NCBI RefSeq assembly: GCF_020026305.1
Contig: NZ_CP075691.1
Span: 1,674,001-1,738,000, forward strand
Origin: Streptomyces sp. 135
Lineage (GTDB): Bacteria > Actinomycetota > Actinomycetes > Streptomycetales > Streptomycetaceae
Reading direction: 5' to 3'
Length of the DNA: 64,000 nt
Numbering within the stretch: position 1 is the stretch's first letter; every line of letters begins with the position of its first letter. A program made the position numbers and the translations under genes. Below are positions 1 to 8,808 of the stretch, one piece after another. The notes under the pieces were generated by a model, which worked only from the letters and a program-made list of their open reading frames with translations, had not been told where the DNA came from and ran no database searches.

Positions 1-1235
1 TCCTTGACGCCGTCGCGGCCCACGTAGTCGACGCAGAGGTCGAGCATGTGCGCGCCCTCGCGGATCTGGTCGCGGGCCATCTCCACGCAGTCGTCCCAGC
101 GGCCCTCCAGCATGGCCTCGCGGAACTTCTTCGAGCCGTTGGCGTTCGTCCGCTCGCCGATCGCCATGTACGCGGTGTCCTGGCGGAACGGCACCGTCTG
201 GTACAGGGACGCGGCGCCGGGCTCGGGGTGCGGGTCGCGGGCCTGGGGCTGCATGCCGCGTACGCGCTCGACGACCTGGCGCAGGTGCTCGGGGGTGGTG
301 CCGCAGCAGCCGCCGACCAGGGAGAGGCCGTACTCGCGTACGAAGGACTCCTGGGCGTCGGCCAGCTCGGGCGCCGTCAGGGGGTAGTGGGCGCCGTCCT
401 TGCCGAGGACGGGCAGGCCCGCGTTGGGCATGCAGGAGATCGGGACGCGGGAGTGGCGGGCGAGGTAGCGCAGGTGCTCGCTCATCTCGGCGGGGCCGGT
501 GGCGCAGTTCAGGCCGATCATGTCGATGCCCAGCGGCTCCAGGGCCGTCAGGGCGGCGCCGATCTCCGAGCCGAGGAGCATCGTGCCGGTGGTCTCGACG
601 GTGACCGAGCAGATCACCGGGAGGTTCGCGCCGGTGGCGTCCAGGGCGCGGCGGGCGCCGAGGATCGCGGCCTTGGTCTGCAGGAGGTCCTGGGTGGTCT
701 CCACCAGGAGCGCGTCGGCGCCGCCGGCGATCATGCCCTCGGCGTTCTGCTGGTAGGCGTCGCGCAGGGCGGTGTACGGGGCGTGGCCCAGGGTGGGCAG
801 CTTGGTGCCGGGGCCCATGGAACCCAGGACCCAGCGCTGCTGCCCGGTCTTGCCGGTGTACTCGTCGGCGACCTCGCGGGCGATGCGGGCGCCGGCCTCG
901 GAGAGCTCGAAGACGCGCTCGGGGATGTCGTACTCGCCAAGAGCCGCGAAGTTCGCGCCGAAGGTGTTGGTCTCCACGCAGTCGACGCCGACCGCGAAGT
1001 ACTCCTCGTGCACGGTGCGCACGATGTCGGGGCGGGTGACGTTCAAGACCTCGTTGCAGCCCTCGAGGTTCTGGAAGTCCTCCAGGGTCGGGTCCTGCGC
1101 CTGGAGCATCGTGCCCATCGCTCCGTCGGCCACGACCACCCGGGTGGCGAGGGCCTCACGGAGGGCGTCGGCTCGGGTCCTGCTCTCGGACGTGACAGGC
1201 GTGGGCTGCGAGGACGGGGTAGGCGACGAGGCCAT
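1..1235 (-). CDS. metH: Methionine synthase, cobalamin-dependent (5' part; runs off the window)
   Basis: MetH transfers a methyl group from methyltetrahydrofolate to homocysteine via cobalamin, making methionine in the cytoplasm. About 411 N-terminal residues are visible of a family of roughly 1,170. They cover the homocysteine-binding barrel, with DGAMGTMLQ near residue 37, NCATGP near 243 and the paired zinc cysteines in GGCCGTT near 315, and the start of the pterin-binding domain (AIGERTNANGSKKFRE). The start is the ATG whose complement lies at 1233-1235. It is divergent from gylR with 275 bp between them. I saw no riboswitch fold in that gap. Confidence 0.95.
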   Translation of the reverse strand, partial: MASSPTPSSQPTPVTSESRTRADALREALATRVVVADGAMGTMLQAQDPTLEDFQNLEGCNEVLNVTRPDIVRTVHEEYFAVGVDCVETNTFGANFAALGEYDIPERVFELSEAGARIAREVADEYTGKTGQQRWVLGSMGPGTKLPTLGHAPYTALRDAYQQNAEGMIAGGADALLVETTQDLLQTKAAILGARRALDATGANLPVICSVTVETTGTMLLGSEIGAALTALEPLGIDMIGLNCATGPAEMSEHLRYLARHSRVPISCMPNAGLPVLGKDGAHYPLTAPELADAQESFVREYGLSLVGGCCGTTPEHLRQVVERVRGMQPQARDPHPEPGAASLYQTVPFRQDTAYMAIGERTNANGSKKFREAMLEGRWDDCVEMARDQIREGAHMLDLCVDYVGRDGVK

Positions 1236-1437
1236 GAAAGAGCTCCCTGGAGTGCGACGGCTGTCGGCTTTGCGCCTTCTGTTGGAGGGCGCACTCGGCC
1301 AGGGTAGCCGGGACCAAGGTCCTGTTGTGAAGGCGTCCACGGGGCGGACGTGCCTGGACGTGCGCCCCTGACCTGGCTCGAACAGGGGCTTGACAGCACA
1401 GAGCGGAGCAACACGGGTTGTCCGGGCATTAGCGAGA

Positions 1438-1474
1438 GGTCGACAACGACCGATAGTGTTCAGCATTGTCGAAC
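1438..1474 (+). promoter_or_regulatory. Candidate GylR operator upstream of gylR
   Basis: The 12-mer GCATTGTCGAAC lies at 1463-1474, just upstream of the gylR start. The identical 12-mer occurs at 2438-2449 ahead of glpF. A small inverted repeat, GGTCG-ACAA-CGACC, lies at 1438-1451. A shared box in front of an IclR-type regulator and its target operon suggests an autoregulatory GylR site. This is inference from the repeat, not from a known consensus. Confidence 0.55.
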
Positions 1475-1510
1475 GTGGAATGGTGCGAGGGGACGGAGGT
1501 CGGGGCTGCG

Positions 1511-2275
1511 ATGGCACGCAACATCCAGTCGCTCGAAAGGGCCGCGGCGATGCTGCGACTGCTCGCGGGCGGCGAGCGACGGCTCGGCCTCTCGGAGATC
1601 GCCTCGGCGCTCGATCTGGCCAAGGGTACGGCCCACGGCATCCTGCGCACCCTCCAGGCGGAGGGCTTCGTCGAGCAGGACTCCGCGTCGGGCCGCTATC
1701 AGCTGGGCGCCGAGCTGCTGCGCCTCGGCAACAGCTACCTGGACGTGCACGAGCTGCGGGCCCGTGCCCTGGTGTGGACCGACGACCTGGCCCGATCCAG
1801 CGGCGAGAGCGTGCACCTCGGCGTCCTGCACCAGCAGGGCGTGCTCATCGTCCACCACGTCTTCCGGCCCGACGACAGCCGCCAGGTCCTGGAGGTCGGG
1901 GCCATGCAGCCGCTGCACTCCACGGCCCTCGGCAAGGTCCTGTCCGCCTACGACCCGGTCGCGCACAACGAAGCCGTCGAGGTCGAGCGCGAGGCCTTCA
2001 CCGCGCGCACCGTGACCGACCCCGAAGGCTTCGAGGGCGTCCTTGACCTCACCCGCGCGCGTGGGTACGCCGCGGACGTCGAGGAGACCTGGGAGGGCAT
2101 CGCCTCCGTCGCCGCGCCCATCCACGACCGGCGCCGCATGCCGGTCGGCGCGGTCGGCGTCACCGGCGCCGTGGAGCGCGTCTGCAAGGACGGGGAGCTG
2201 CGCCCCGAGCTGATCGCCGCCGTACGGGACTGCGCGCGCGCCGTCTCGCGGGACCTGGGCGCCGGCCGCTTCTGA
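1511..2275 (+). CDS. gylR: IclR-family glycerol operon regulator GylR
   Basis: A 254-residue DNA-binding regulator of glycerol catabolism, known in Streptomyces as the repressor of the gyl operon and of its own gene. Residues about 1-75 form the winged helix-turn-helix (RNIQSLERAAAMLRLL, then LGLSEIASALDLAKGTAHGI). Residues about 85-250 form the IclR effector domain (SGESVHLGVLHQQGVLIVHH, LHSTALGKVLSAY). I chose the ATG at 1511, not the upstream in-frame ATG at 1466, because homology begins MARNIQSLERA and the upstream ATG lies inside the candidate operator. It sits directly before glpF-glpK-glpD, which it presumably controls. 300 bp of regulatory DNA follow the stop. Confidence 0.93.
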   Translation: MARNIQSLERAAAMLRLLAGGERRLGLSEIASALDLAKGTAHGILRTLQAEGFVEQDSASGRYQLGAELLRLGNSYLDVHELRARALVWTDDLARSSGESVHLGVLHQQGVLIVHHVFRPDDSRQVLEVGAMQPLHSTALGKVLSAYDPVAHNEAVEVEREAFTARTVTDPEGFEGVLDLTRARGYAADVEETWEGIASVAAPIHDRRRMPVGAVGVTGAVERVCKDGELRPELIAAVRDCARAVSRDLGAGRF

Positions 2276-2337
2276 GCCGCCCCCAGGCGCCCCGCGAACC
2301 CCTTTCTCCCGCCCGCCGAGCCGCCGTCGAGCTGCGG

Positions 2338-2474
2338 AATCATCGATAACGCGAAACGATCAATAACGATCGTGTTTTCAATAACAGAACTCTTGACGAG
2401 CGAGTAACCCCGGGGCGAGACTCGCGTCCATCGGTCGGCATTGTCGAACACCTACCGGCATTACGCGCTAGAGT
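2338..2474 (+). promoter_or_regulatory. Glycerol operon promoter/operator region
   Basis: The 300 bp between gylR and glpF hold an unusually AT-rich stretch (about 2338-2400) with the inverted repeat ACGATC-AATAAC-GATCGT at 2356-2373. A TTGACG -35-like hexamer lies at 2393-2398. The GCATTGTCGAAC box at 2438-2449 repeats the one upstream of gylR. A TAGAGT -10-like hexamer lies at 2469-2474. This fits a glycerol-inducible, GylR-repressed promoter. I could not pair one -35 and one -10 at ideal spacing, so the start point is not assigned. Confidence 0.5.
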
Positions 2475-2575
2475 GTGACAAGGCCAAGGGCCGGCAACGA
2501 CCTCACCTGAGGTCGCGGACCACCGGAGGGACCCGGGGTTCGCCTTCCCCTGGACGAAGGACAAAGGAGTCGCGG

Positions 2576-3367
2576 GTGTCCAGCTCCGACATCTTCATCG
2601 GCGAGACCATCGGTACCGCCGTGCTCATCCTGCTGGGCGGCGGCGTGTGCGCCGCCGTCACGCTCAAGCGCTCGAAGGCCAAGGACGCCGGCTGGCTCGC
2701 CATCACCTTCGGGTGGGGCTTCGCCGTACTGACCGGTGCCTACCTCGCGGGCGGCGTCTCCGGCGCCCACCTCAACCCGGCGGTCACGCTCGGCCTCGCG
2801 ATCGAGGGCGGCACCAAGTGGAGCGATGTTCCGCTCTACCTGGCCTCGCAGCTCCTCGGCGCCATGATCGGTGCCGTCCTGGTGTGGGTCACGTACATGG
2901 GCCAGTTCAAGGCCCACCTGACCGACCCCGAGATCCTCGCCGCGCAGCCCGCCGAAGAGGGCATGGTCGACCAGAAGGCAGCTCCCGCCGCCGGCCCGGT
3001 GCTCGGCATCTTCTCCACCGGCCCCGAGATCCGTAACTACGTCCAGAACGTGGTCACGGAGATCATCGCCACGGTCGTCCTGGTCCTCGCCATCCTCACG
3101 CAGGGCCTGAACGACGGCGGCAACGGCCTCGGTGTCCTCGGCGCCCTCATCACCGCCCTCGTCGTGGTCGGCATCGGCCTCTCGCTCGGCGGTCCCACGG
3201 GCTACGCCATCAACCCGGTCCGTGACCTCGGTCCCCGCATCGTCCACGCCGTGCTCCCGCTGCCGAACAAGGGCAGCTCGGACTGGTCGTACGCCTGGGT
3301 GCCGATCGTCGGTCCGCTGATCGGCGGCGCCATCGCCGGCGGTCTCTACAACGTCGCCTTCAAGTAG
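2576..3367 (+). CDS. glpF: Glycerol uptake facilitator (MIP/aquaporin family)
   Basis: An inner-membrane channel that lets glycerol diffuse into the cell, where GlpK traps it. The 263-residue protein has six hydrophobic segments and the two pore half-helices of the family: HLNPAVTLG near residue 64 and the second NPA-equivalent, [11 protein letters not shown], near residue 211. The Asp after the second NPxR is typical of glycerol channels rather than water channels. The GTG start at 2576 follows AAAGGAG and gives [10 protein letters not shown]; the longer upstream reading has no ribosome site. It is the first gene of the glp operon, with glpK 98 bp downstream. Confidence 0.94.
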   Translation: MSSSDIFIGETIGTAVLILLGGGVCAAVTLKRSKAKDAGWLAITFGWGFAVLTGAYLAGGVSGAHLNPAVTLGLAIEGGTKWSDVPLYLASQLLGAMIGAVLVWVTYMGQFKAHLTDPEILAAQPAEEGMVDQKAAPAAGPVLGIFSTGPEIRNYVQNVVTEIIATVVLVLAILTQGLNDGGNGLGVLGALITALVVVGIGLSLGGPTGYAINPVRDLGPRIVHAVLPLPNKGSSDWSYAWVPIVGPLIGGAIAGGLYNVAFK

Positions 3368-3465
3368 GCGTTCAAGTGGAACCGCGACAGCGACCGATGA
3401 CCGCGTAAGACGGATGACCGCCACCGACGCCTGAGAGCCGTCAGCAAAGAATTCTGGAGCACACC

Positions 3466-5010
3466 GTGACCGACGCACACACCGCAGGCCCCTTCATCGC
3501 GGCCATCGACCAGGGCACCACCTCGAGCCGCTGCATCGTCTTCGACAAGGACGGCCGGATCGTCTCCGTCGACCAGAAGGAGCACGAGCAGATCTTCCCG
3601 AAGCCGGGCTGGGTGGAGCACGACGCCACCGAGATCTGGACCAACGTCGAGGAGGTCGTCGCCGGGGCCGTCTCCAAGGCCGGGATCACCCGCGACGACA
3701 TCAAGGCGATCGGCATCACCAACCAGCGTGAGACCACGCTGCTGTGGGACAAGAACACCGGCGAACCGGTGCACAACGCCATCGTCTGGCAGGACACCCG
3801 CACCGACGCGCTCTGCCGGGAGCTCGGGCGCAACGTGGGCAAGGACCGCTTCCGCCGCGAGACCGGCCTGCCGCTGGCCTCCTACTTCGCGGGCCCCAAG
3901 GCCCGCTGGCTGCTCGACAACGTCGAGGGCCTGCGCGAGCGCGCCGAGGCGGGCGACATCCTCTTCGGCACCATGGACTCCTGGGTCATCTGGAACCTCA
4001 CCGGCGGGGTCAACGGCGGCAAGCACGTCACCGACGTCACCAACGCCTCCCGCACCATGCTGATGAACCTGCACAAGATGGAGTGGGACGCGCGCATCTG
4101 CGAGTCCATCGGTGTCCCGCAGCAGATGCTGCCCGAGATCCGCTCCTCCGCCGAGGTCTACGGCGAGGTCACCGGCGGCAAGCTCGGCGACCTGCTCGGC
4201 GGCATCCCCGTCGCCTCGGCACTCGGCGACCAGCAGGCGGCCCTGTTCGGCCAGACCTGCTTCGCCGAGGGCGAGGCCAAGTCCACGTACGGCACCGGCA
4301 CCTTCATGCTGATGAACACCGGTGACAAGGCCATCAACTCCTACTCCGGGCTGCTGACCACGGTCGGCTACCAGATCGGCGACCAGAAGCCGGTCTACGC
4401 CCTGGAGGGCTCCATCGCGGTCACCGGTTCGCTGGTGCAGTGGATGCGGGACCAGATGGGCCTGATCAACTCCGCCGCCGAGATCGAGACGCTCGCGTCG
4501 TCGGTCGAGGACAACGGCGGTGCCTACTTCGTGCCGGCCTTCTCCGGCCTGTTCGCCCCGTACTGGCGCTCCGACGCCCGCGGTGTGATCGCCGGTCTGA
4601 CCCGGTACGTCACCAAGGCGCACATCGCGCGCGCCGTCCTGGAGGCCACGGCCTGGCAGACCCGTGAGATCACCGACGCCATGACGAAGGACTCCGGCGT
4701 CGAGCTCGCGGCCCTGAAGGTCGACGGCGGCATGACCTCCAACAACCTGCTGATGCAGACCCTCTCGGACTTCCTCGACGCGCCCGTGGTGCGTCCGATG
4801 GTGGCCGAGACGACCTGCCTCGGTGCCGCCTACGCCGCCGGTCTCGCCGTCGGCTTCTGGTCCTCGACCGACGAGCTGCGCGCCAACTGGCGGCGGGCCG
4901 CCGAATGGACCCCGAACATGGACGCGGGCACCCGCGACCGTGAGTACAAGAGCTGGCTCAAGGCCGTGGAGCGGTCGATGGGCTGGCTCGATGAGAGTGG
5001 CGAGGAGTAA
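3466..5010 (+). CDS. glpK: Glycerol kinase
   Basis: Phosphorylates glycerol to sn-glycerol 3-phosphate with ATP in the cytoplasm. The 514-residue, FGGY-fold protein shows the phosphate-1 motif DQGTTSSR near residue 15. It also has the glycerol-contacting run [13 protein letters not shown] near residue 84, the [11 protein letters not shown] segment near 276, and the C-terminal adenosine motif [15 protein letters not shown] near 418. Length is normal. The GTG start at 3466 has a short CTGGAG ribosome site. glpD begins 4 bp after its stop, so the two are probably translationally coupled. Confidence 0.97.
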   Translation: MTDAHTAGPFIAAIDQGTTSSRCIVFDKDGRIVSVDQKEHEQIFPKPGWVEHDATEIWTNVEEVVAGAVSKAGITRDDIKAIGITNQRETTLLWDKNTGEPVHNAIVWQDTRTDALCRELGRNVGKDRFRRETGLPLASYFAGPKARWLLDNVEGLRERAEAGDILFGTMDSWVIWNLTGGVNGGKHVTDVTNASRTMLMNLHKMEWDARICESIGVPQQMLPEIRSSAEVYGEVTGGKLGDLLGGIPVASALGDQQAALFGQTCFAEGEAKSTYGTGTFMLMNTGDKAINSYSGLLTTVGYQIGDQKPVYALEGSIAVTGSLVQWMRDQMGLINSAAEIETLASSVEDNGGAYFVPAFSGLFAPYWRSDARGVIAGLTRYVTKAHIARAVLEATAWQTREITDAMTKDSGVELAALKVDGGMTSNNLLMQTLSDFLDAPVVRPMVAETTCLGAAYAAGLAVGFWSSTDELRANWRRAAEWTPNMDAGTRDREYKSWLKAVERSMGWLDESGEE

Positions 5011-5014
5011 GACA

Positions 5015-6625
5015 ATGACCACCCTGCAGAGCGTCCCTGCCCTCGGGACGCATCCGGCTGCCGGCCTCAACCCGAGCCGCGCCGAGACCCGGGAGCAGCT
5101 TTCCAAGGCGACGTACGACCTCCTGGTGATCGGCGGCGGGATCCTGGGCATCTCCACCGCCTGGCATGCCGCGCAGTCGGGTCTGCGGGTGGCCCTGGTG
5201 GACGCCGGTGACTTCGCCGGCGCCACCTCCTCCGCCTCCTCCAAGCTGCTCCACGGCGGTCTGCGCTACCTCCAGACCGGCGCGGTGAAGCTGGTGGCGG
5301 AGAACCACTTCGAGCGTCGCGCGGTCTCCCGTCAGGTGGCCCCCCACCTGGCGAACCCGCTCACGTTCTACCTGCCGGTCTACAAGGGCGGCCCGCACGG
5401 CGCGGCCAAGCTGGGCGCGGGCGTCTTCGCGTACAGCGCGCTGTCCGCGTTCGGTGACGGCGTCGGCCACCTGCTGTCGCCCTCCAAGGCCGCGCAGGAC
5501 GTGCCGGAGCTGCGGACCGACAACCTGAAGGCCGTCGCGGTCTACGGCGACGACCAGATGAACGACTCCCGCATGGCCCTGATGACGGTCCGCGCGGCCG
5601 TCGAGGCCGGTGCCGCCGTCCTCAACCACGCCGAGGTCACCGGCCTGCGCTTCACCCGGGGCCGGGTCACGGGCGCGGAGCTGAAGGACCGCATGAGCGG
5701 CGACGAGTTCGGCGTGAACGCGCGGCTCGTGCTGAACGCGACCGGCCCGTGGGTCGACCACCTGCGCAAGATGGAGAACCCGGACGCGGCGCCCTCCATC
5801 CGCCTCTCCAAGGGCGCGCACCTGGTCCTCAAGCGCACCGCCCCGTGGAAGGCCGCGCTGGCGACGCCGATCGACAAGTACCGCATCACCTTCGCCCTCC
5901 CCTGGGAGGACATGCTGCTGCTGGGCACCACGGACGAGGAGTTCGAGGGCGACCCGGCGGACGTGCGGGTGACCGAGGCCGACACCGCGCAGATCCTGGA
6001 CGAGGCCGCGTTCTCCATCCGCGACCAGCAGCTGTCGCGCGACCTGATCACGTACTCCTTCGCGGGTCTGCGGGTGCTGCCCGGCGGTCCCGGCGACACC
6101 TCGAAGGCCAAGCGCGAGACGGTCGTCACCGAGGGCCGCGGCGGCATGCTGTCGGTCGCGGGCGGCAAGTGGACGACGTTCCGCCACATCGGCCGTACAG
6201 TGATGAAGAAGCTGGAGTCGCTGCCCGGGCACCCGCTGGGCGACGACTACGAGCCGATCTCCGAGCTGCCGAAGAAGCTGCCGCTGCCGGGCATCGCCAA
6301 CCCGCGCGCTGTCGCCCACCGCCTGCTGGTGGACGGCCCGGCGCCCGGCCCGCGCATGGCCGCCGACACCGCCAAGCACCTGGCGACGCACTACGGCTCG
6401 CTCTCCTTCGACATCGCCCGCCTGGCGAACGACAACCCGGAGCTGGCCGAGCGCGTCCACCCGGACGCCCCGGAGATCTGGGCGCAGGTCGTCTACGCCC
6501 GTGACAACGAGTGGGCCGAGACGGCGGACGACGTGCTGCGCCGCCGCACCACCCTGACGATCCGCGGCCTGGCCACGGACGAGGTGCGGGGCAAGGTCGA
6601 GGACCTGCTGGGCAAGAAGGCCTGA
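5015..6625 (+). CDS. glpD: Glycerol-3-phosphate dehydrogenase, FAD-dependent
   Basis: Oxidises glycerol 3-phosphate to dihydroxyacetone phosphate and passes electrons to the quinone pool, completing the glp pathway. The 536-residue protein has an N-terminal Rossmann FAD motif (VIGGGILGISTAWHAA, about residue 35) and the SSASSKLLHGGLRYLQ segment typical of GlpD. FAD/substrate residues include GGKWTTFRHIGR near 385, and there is a C-terminal DAO_C-type helical domain. The start is the ATG at 5015, overlapping no other gene and preceded by GAGGAG. The operon ends with the palindrome at 6645-6680. Confidence 0.96.
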   Translation: MTTLQSVPALGTHPAAGLNPSRAETREQLSKATYDLLVIGGGILGISTAWHAAQSGLRVALVDAGDFAGATSSASSKLLHGGLRYLQTGAVKLVAENHFERRAVSRQVAPHLANPLTFYLPVYKGGPHGAAKLGAGVFAYSALSAFGDGVGHLLSPSKAAQDVPELRTDNLKAVAVYGDDQMNDSRMALMTVRAAVEAGAAVLNHAEVTGLRFTRGRVTGAELKDRMSGDEFGVNARLVLNATGPWVDHLRKMENPDAAPSIRLSKGAHLVLKRTAPWKAALATPIDKYRITFALPWEDMLLLGTTDEEFEGDPADVRVTEADTAQILDEAAFSIRDQQLSRDLITYSFAGLRVLPGGPGDTSKAKRETVVTEGRGGMLSVAGGKWTTFRHIGRTVMKKLESLPGHPLGDDYEPISELPKKLPLPGIANPRAVAHRLLVDGPAPGPRMAADTAKHLATHYGSLSFDIARLANDNPELAERVHPDAPEIWAQVVYARDNEWAETADDVLRRRTTLTIRGLATDEVRGKVEDLLGKKA

Positions 6626-6644
6626 CGGCCCATCGGTAGAAGCA

Positions 6645-6680
6645 TGTAAGGGGCGGCCTCCATGGAGGCCGCCCCTTACA
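6645..6680 (+). terminator. Terminator of the glycerol operon
   Basis: A perfect 36-nt palindrome (18-bp arms, no unpaired loop in the DNA) lies 20 bp after the glpD stop. It has a GGGGCGGCCTCC core and TAAGG/CCTTA ends. It lacks a long U tract, as is usual in Streptomyces. It separates the glp operon from the mtn genes. Confidence 0.85.
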
Positions 6681-6766
6681 CGTCCACGCACTGGGACACC
6701 CTGGGACGGGTCCCGGCCGGGAGCTACGATCCCGGGAACACCCGCCGACCTGCCCCGGAGTGACTC

Positions 6767-7378
6767 ATGACTCTCCTGACGACCTGGCCGGAGGCCGGGC
6801 CCGACACCGTCGTCCGCCGCACCTCGGACCCTGCCGAGATCGCCGCCGCCCTCGCACCGATAGGCGTGCGCTTCGAACAGTGGCCGGTGCGCGAGGACGT
6901 GGTGGCCGACGCGGACAGCGACACGGTCTTCGCCGCGTACCGTGCCGAGATCGACAAGCTCAACGCCGAAGAGGGCTTCCGGACCGTCGACGTGGTGGCG
7001 CTGCATCCCGACGGATCTCCCGAGTGGCCCGCGAAGGCGGCCGCCGCCCGCCAGAAGTTCCTGGCCGAGCACACGCACGACGACGATGACGAGGTGCGCT
7101 TCTTCGTCGCCGGCGCCGGCATCTTCTACCTCCACGTGGGCGGCGAAGTGCACGCCGTCTACTGCGAGAAGGGCGACCTGCTCGGCGTGCCACGCGGCAC
7201 CACGCACTGGTTCGACATGGGCACCTCCCCCGCCTTCACCGCGATCCGCTTCTTCCACGAGGAGGACGGCTGGATCGGGAACTTCACGGGCAGCCCGATC
7301 GCGGACCGCTTCCCCGACTTCGACGAGATCCACTCGGGGTACGCGGGGGCCGCGGGCGCCACGGGGTCCGCGGCGTGA
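6767..7378 (+). CDS. mtnD: Acireductone dioxygenase
   Basis: Converts acireductone (1,2-dihydroxy-3-keto-5-methylthiopentene) and O2 to 2-keto-4-methylthiobutyrate and formate, the last ring of the methionine salvage route before transamination. The 203-residue cupin protein carries the metal site EHTHDDDDE (His-x-His-x4-Glu, near residue 103) and the distal His in GTTHWFDMG near 144. The metal, which sets product choice in this family, cannot be read from sequence. It is the first of three genes whose ends overlap (mtnD-mtnC by 4 bp, mtnC-mtnB by 4 bp), so they form one translationally coupled unit. Confidence 0.95.
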   Translation: MTLLTTWPEAGPDTVVRRTSDPAEIAAALAPIGVRFEQWPVREDVVADADSDTVFAAYRAEIDKLNAEEGFRTVDVVALHPDGSPEWPAKAAAARQKFLAEHTHDDDDEVRFFVAGAGIFYLHVGGEVHAVYCEKGDLLGVPRGTTHWFDMGTSPAFTAIRFFHEEDGWIGNFTGSPIADRFPDFDEIHSGYAGAAGATGSAA

Positions 7379-8103
7379 GTCCCGGGTTCGACGTGGACGC
7401 CGTGGTGCTGGACATCGAGGGCACCACGAGCGCCACCGGTTTCGTGGTGGACGTCCTCTACCCGTACGCGCGCGAGCGGTTCGGCACGCTCCTGTCCGCG
7501 CGGGGCGGGGAGCCGGAGGTGGCGCGGGCCGTCGACGAGGTGCGCCGGGAGATCGGTGAACCCGACGCCGACGCCGGCCGGGTCGAAAAGGTCCTCGGTG
7601 AGTGGATCGACGAGGACCGCAAGGCCACGCCCCTCAAGACGCTCCAGGGCATCCTCTGGGCGGAGGGCTTCGCGCGCGGTGAGCTGGTCTCGCACTTCTA
7701 CCCCGACGTCATCGGCGTCCTGCGGCGCTGGCACGCGGACGGGGTCCGGCTGTACGTGTACTCGTCGGGCTCGGTGGCGGCGCAGCGGGCGTGGTTCGCG
7801 CACTCGCCCGAGGGCGATCTGCTGGGGCTCGTCAGCGGGTTGTACGACACCGTGAACGCGGGACCCAAGCAGGAGCCGGACTCCTACCGGGCCATCGCCG
7901 CGGACACCGGTGACACTCCCGGGCGTCTGCTCTTCCTCTCCGACCGGCCCGGCGAGCTGGACGCGGCGCGGGCCGCGGGCTTGCGGTCGGCCGGGGTGCG
8001 CCGGGCCGGGGAGCCTCATGCCGAGGCCGAGTTCGGTGCCCATCCCGTGGCCTCGGCCTTCTCCGACATCACCCTTTCCCTTTCCACCGGGAGCAGTTCA
8101 TGA
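7375..8103 (+). CDS. mtnC: Acireductone synthase (enolase-phosphatase E1)
   Basis: A bifunctional HAD-family enzyme that enolises and dephosphorylates 2,3-diketo-5-methylthiopentyl 1-phosphate to give acireductone for MtnD. The 242-residue protein shows HAD motif I as [11 protein letters not shown] near residue 10, with Glu in the third position as in E1 enzymes. Motif II is [12 protein letters not shown] near 124, a conserved Lys follows in GPKQEPDSY, and motif IV is [14 protein letters not shown]. The GTG at 7375 overlaps the mtnD stop (GTGA). Length and order fit the family well. Confidence 0.95.
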   Translation: MSPGFDVDAVVLDIEGTTSATGFVVDVLYPYARERFGTLLSARGGEPEVARAVDEVRREIGEPDADAGRVEKVLGEWIDEDRKATPLKTLQGILWAEGFARGELVSHFYPDVIGVLRRWHADGVRLYVYSSGSVAAQRAWFAHSPEGDLLGLVSGLYDTVNAGPKQEPDSYRAIAADTGDTPGRLLFLSDRPGELDAARAAGLRSAGVRRAGEPHAEAEFGAHPVASAFSDITLSLSTGSSS

Positions 8104-8714
8104 CCGAGACCACCCCTGCCGCCGCCCTGGACGTGGAGGAGGCCGGCGCCGTGCTGGCCGCCGAGGCCGCGCGGTTCGCTTCGTTCGGCTGGATGCGGGG
8201 CACCTCGGGGAACCTGTCCGTGGTGCTCTCGCGGGAGCCGCTGCGGCTCGCGGTCACCGCGAGCGGGCGGGACAAGGGTGAACTGACGGCGACGGACGTG
8301 GTGGTGACGGATGGTCAGGGCGCGGCCGTCGGTCCGGGCCACCCCTCGGCGGAGGCGGCCCTGCACGCGCGCGTGGTGCGGCTCACCGGCGCGGGCGCCG
8401 TGGTGCATGTGCACACGGTGGCCTCGGTCGTCATGGGGCAGCGCTCCCCCGCCGGGATCCCCTTCGAGGGCCTGGAGATGCTGAAGGGGCTCGGGCATCC
8501 GACGCACGAGGTGTCCGTCACCCTGCCGGTGATCGCCAACAGCCAGGACATGACCGAGCTGGGCGACCGGCTGGAGGCCGCCCTGCGGCCCGGGATGCCG
8601 GCGGTGGTCGTCGCCGGGCACGGGATCTACGTCTGGGGTGCGGATCCCCGCGAGGCGCGGCACCGTGCCGAGGTCGTGGAGTGGCTGCTGGAGCTGGCGC
8701 TGGCGCGGGGCTGA
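8100..8714 (+). CDS. mtnB: Methylthioribulose-1-phosphate dehydratase
   Basis: A class II aldolase-fold enzyme that dehydrates methylthioribulose 1-phosphate to the diketo phosphate used by MtnC. The 204-residue protein has GWMRGTSGNLSVVL near residue 30. The zinc histidine pair is in VVHVHTVASVV near 101, and a third His is in VVVAGHGIYVWG near 165. The ATG at 8100 overlaps the mtnC stop. It converges on mtnA, whose stop is only 82 bp away. The gap holds a triplicated 19-bp sequence rather than a clear terminator. Confidence 0.93.
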   Translation: MTETTPAAALDVEEAGAVLAAEAARFASFGWMRGTSGNLSVVLSREPLRLAVTASGRDKGELTATDVVVTDGQGAAVGPGHPSAEAALHARVVRLTGAGAVVHVHTVASVVMGQRSPAGIPFEGLEMLKGLGHPTHEVSVTLPVIANSQDMTELGDRLEAALRPGMPAVVVAGHGIYVWGADPREARHRAEVVEWLLELALARG

Positions 8715-8743
8715 GTACCGGGCGGGGCCCCGGGCTGGGCGGC

Positions 8744-8808
8744 CCGGGCGCTACCTCAGGTGCTCCGGGCGCTACCTCAGGTGGGTGCTCCGGGCGCTAC
8801 CTCAGGTG
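8744..8808. repeat. Three near-tandem 19-bp repeats at the mtnB/mtnA junction
   Basis: CCGGGCGCTACCTCAGGTG occurs at 8744-8762, 8765-8783 and 8790-8808, with periods of 21 and 25 bp. The copy at 8790-8808 contains the mtnA stop codon (complement of 8797-8799) and its last residues. The other two are extra copies of that gene end in the intergenic DNA. This looks like local duplication of a gene terminus by slippage. Confidence 0.9.

Noticed and set aside
48..1307. Long plus-strand ORF opposite metH
   Set aside because: It is a shadow of the metH coding strand, with no ribosome site and composition unlike protein. Such antisense ORFs of 300-1,000 codons occur throughout this GC-rich window and were left out.
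1236..1510. Riboswitch (cobalamin or SAM) in front of metH
   Set aside because: I looked for a conserved B12-box-like sequence and paired stems in the metH upstream region and saw none convincing.
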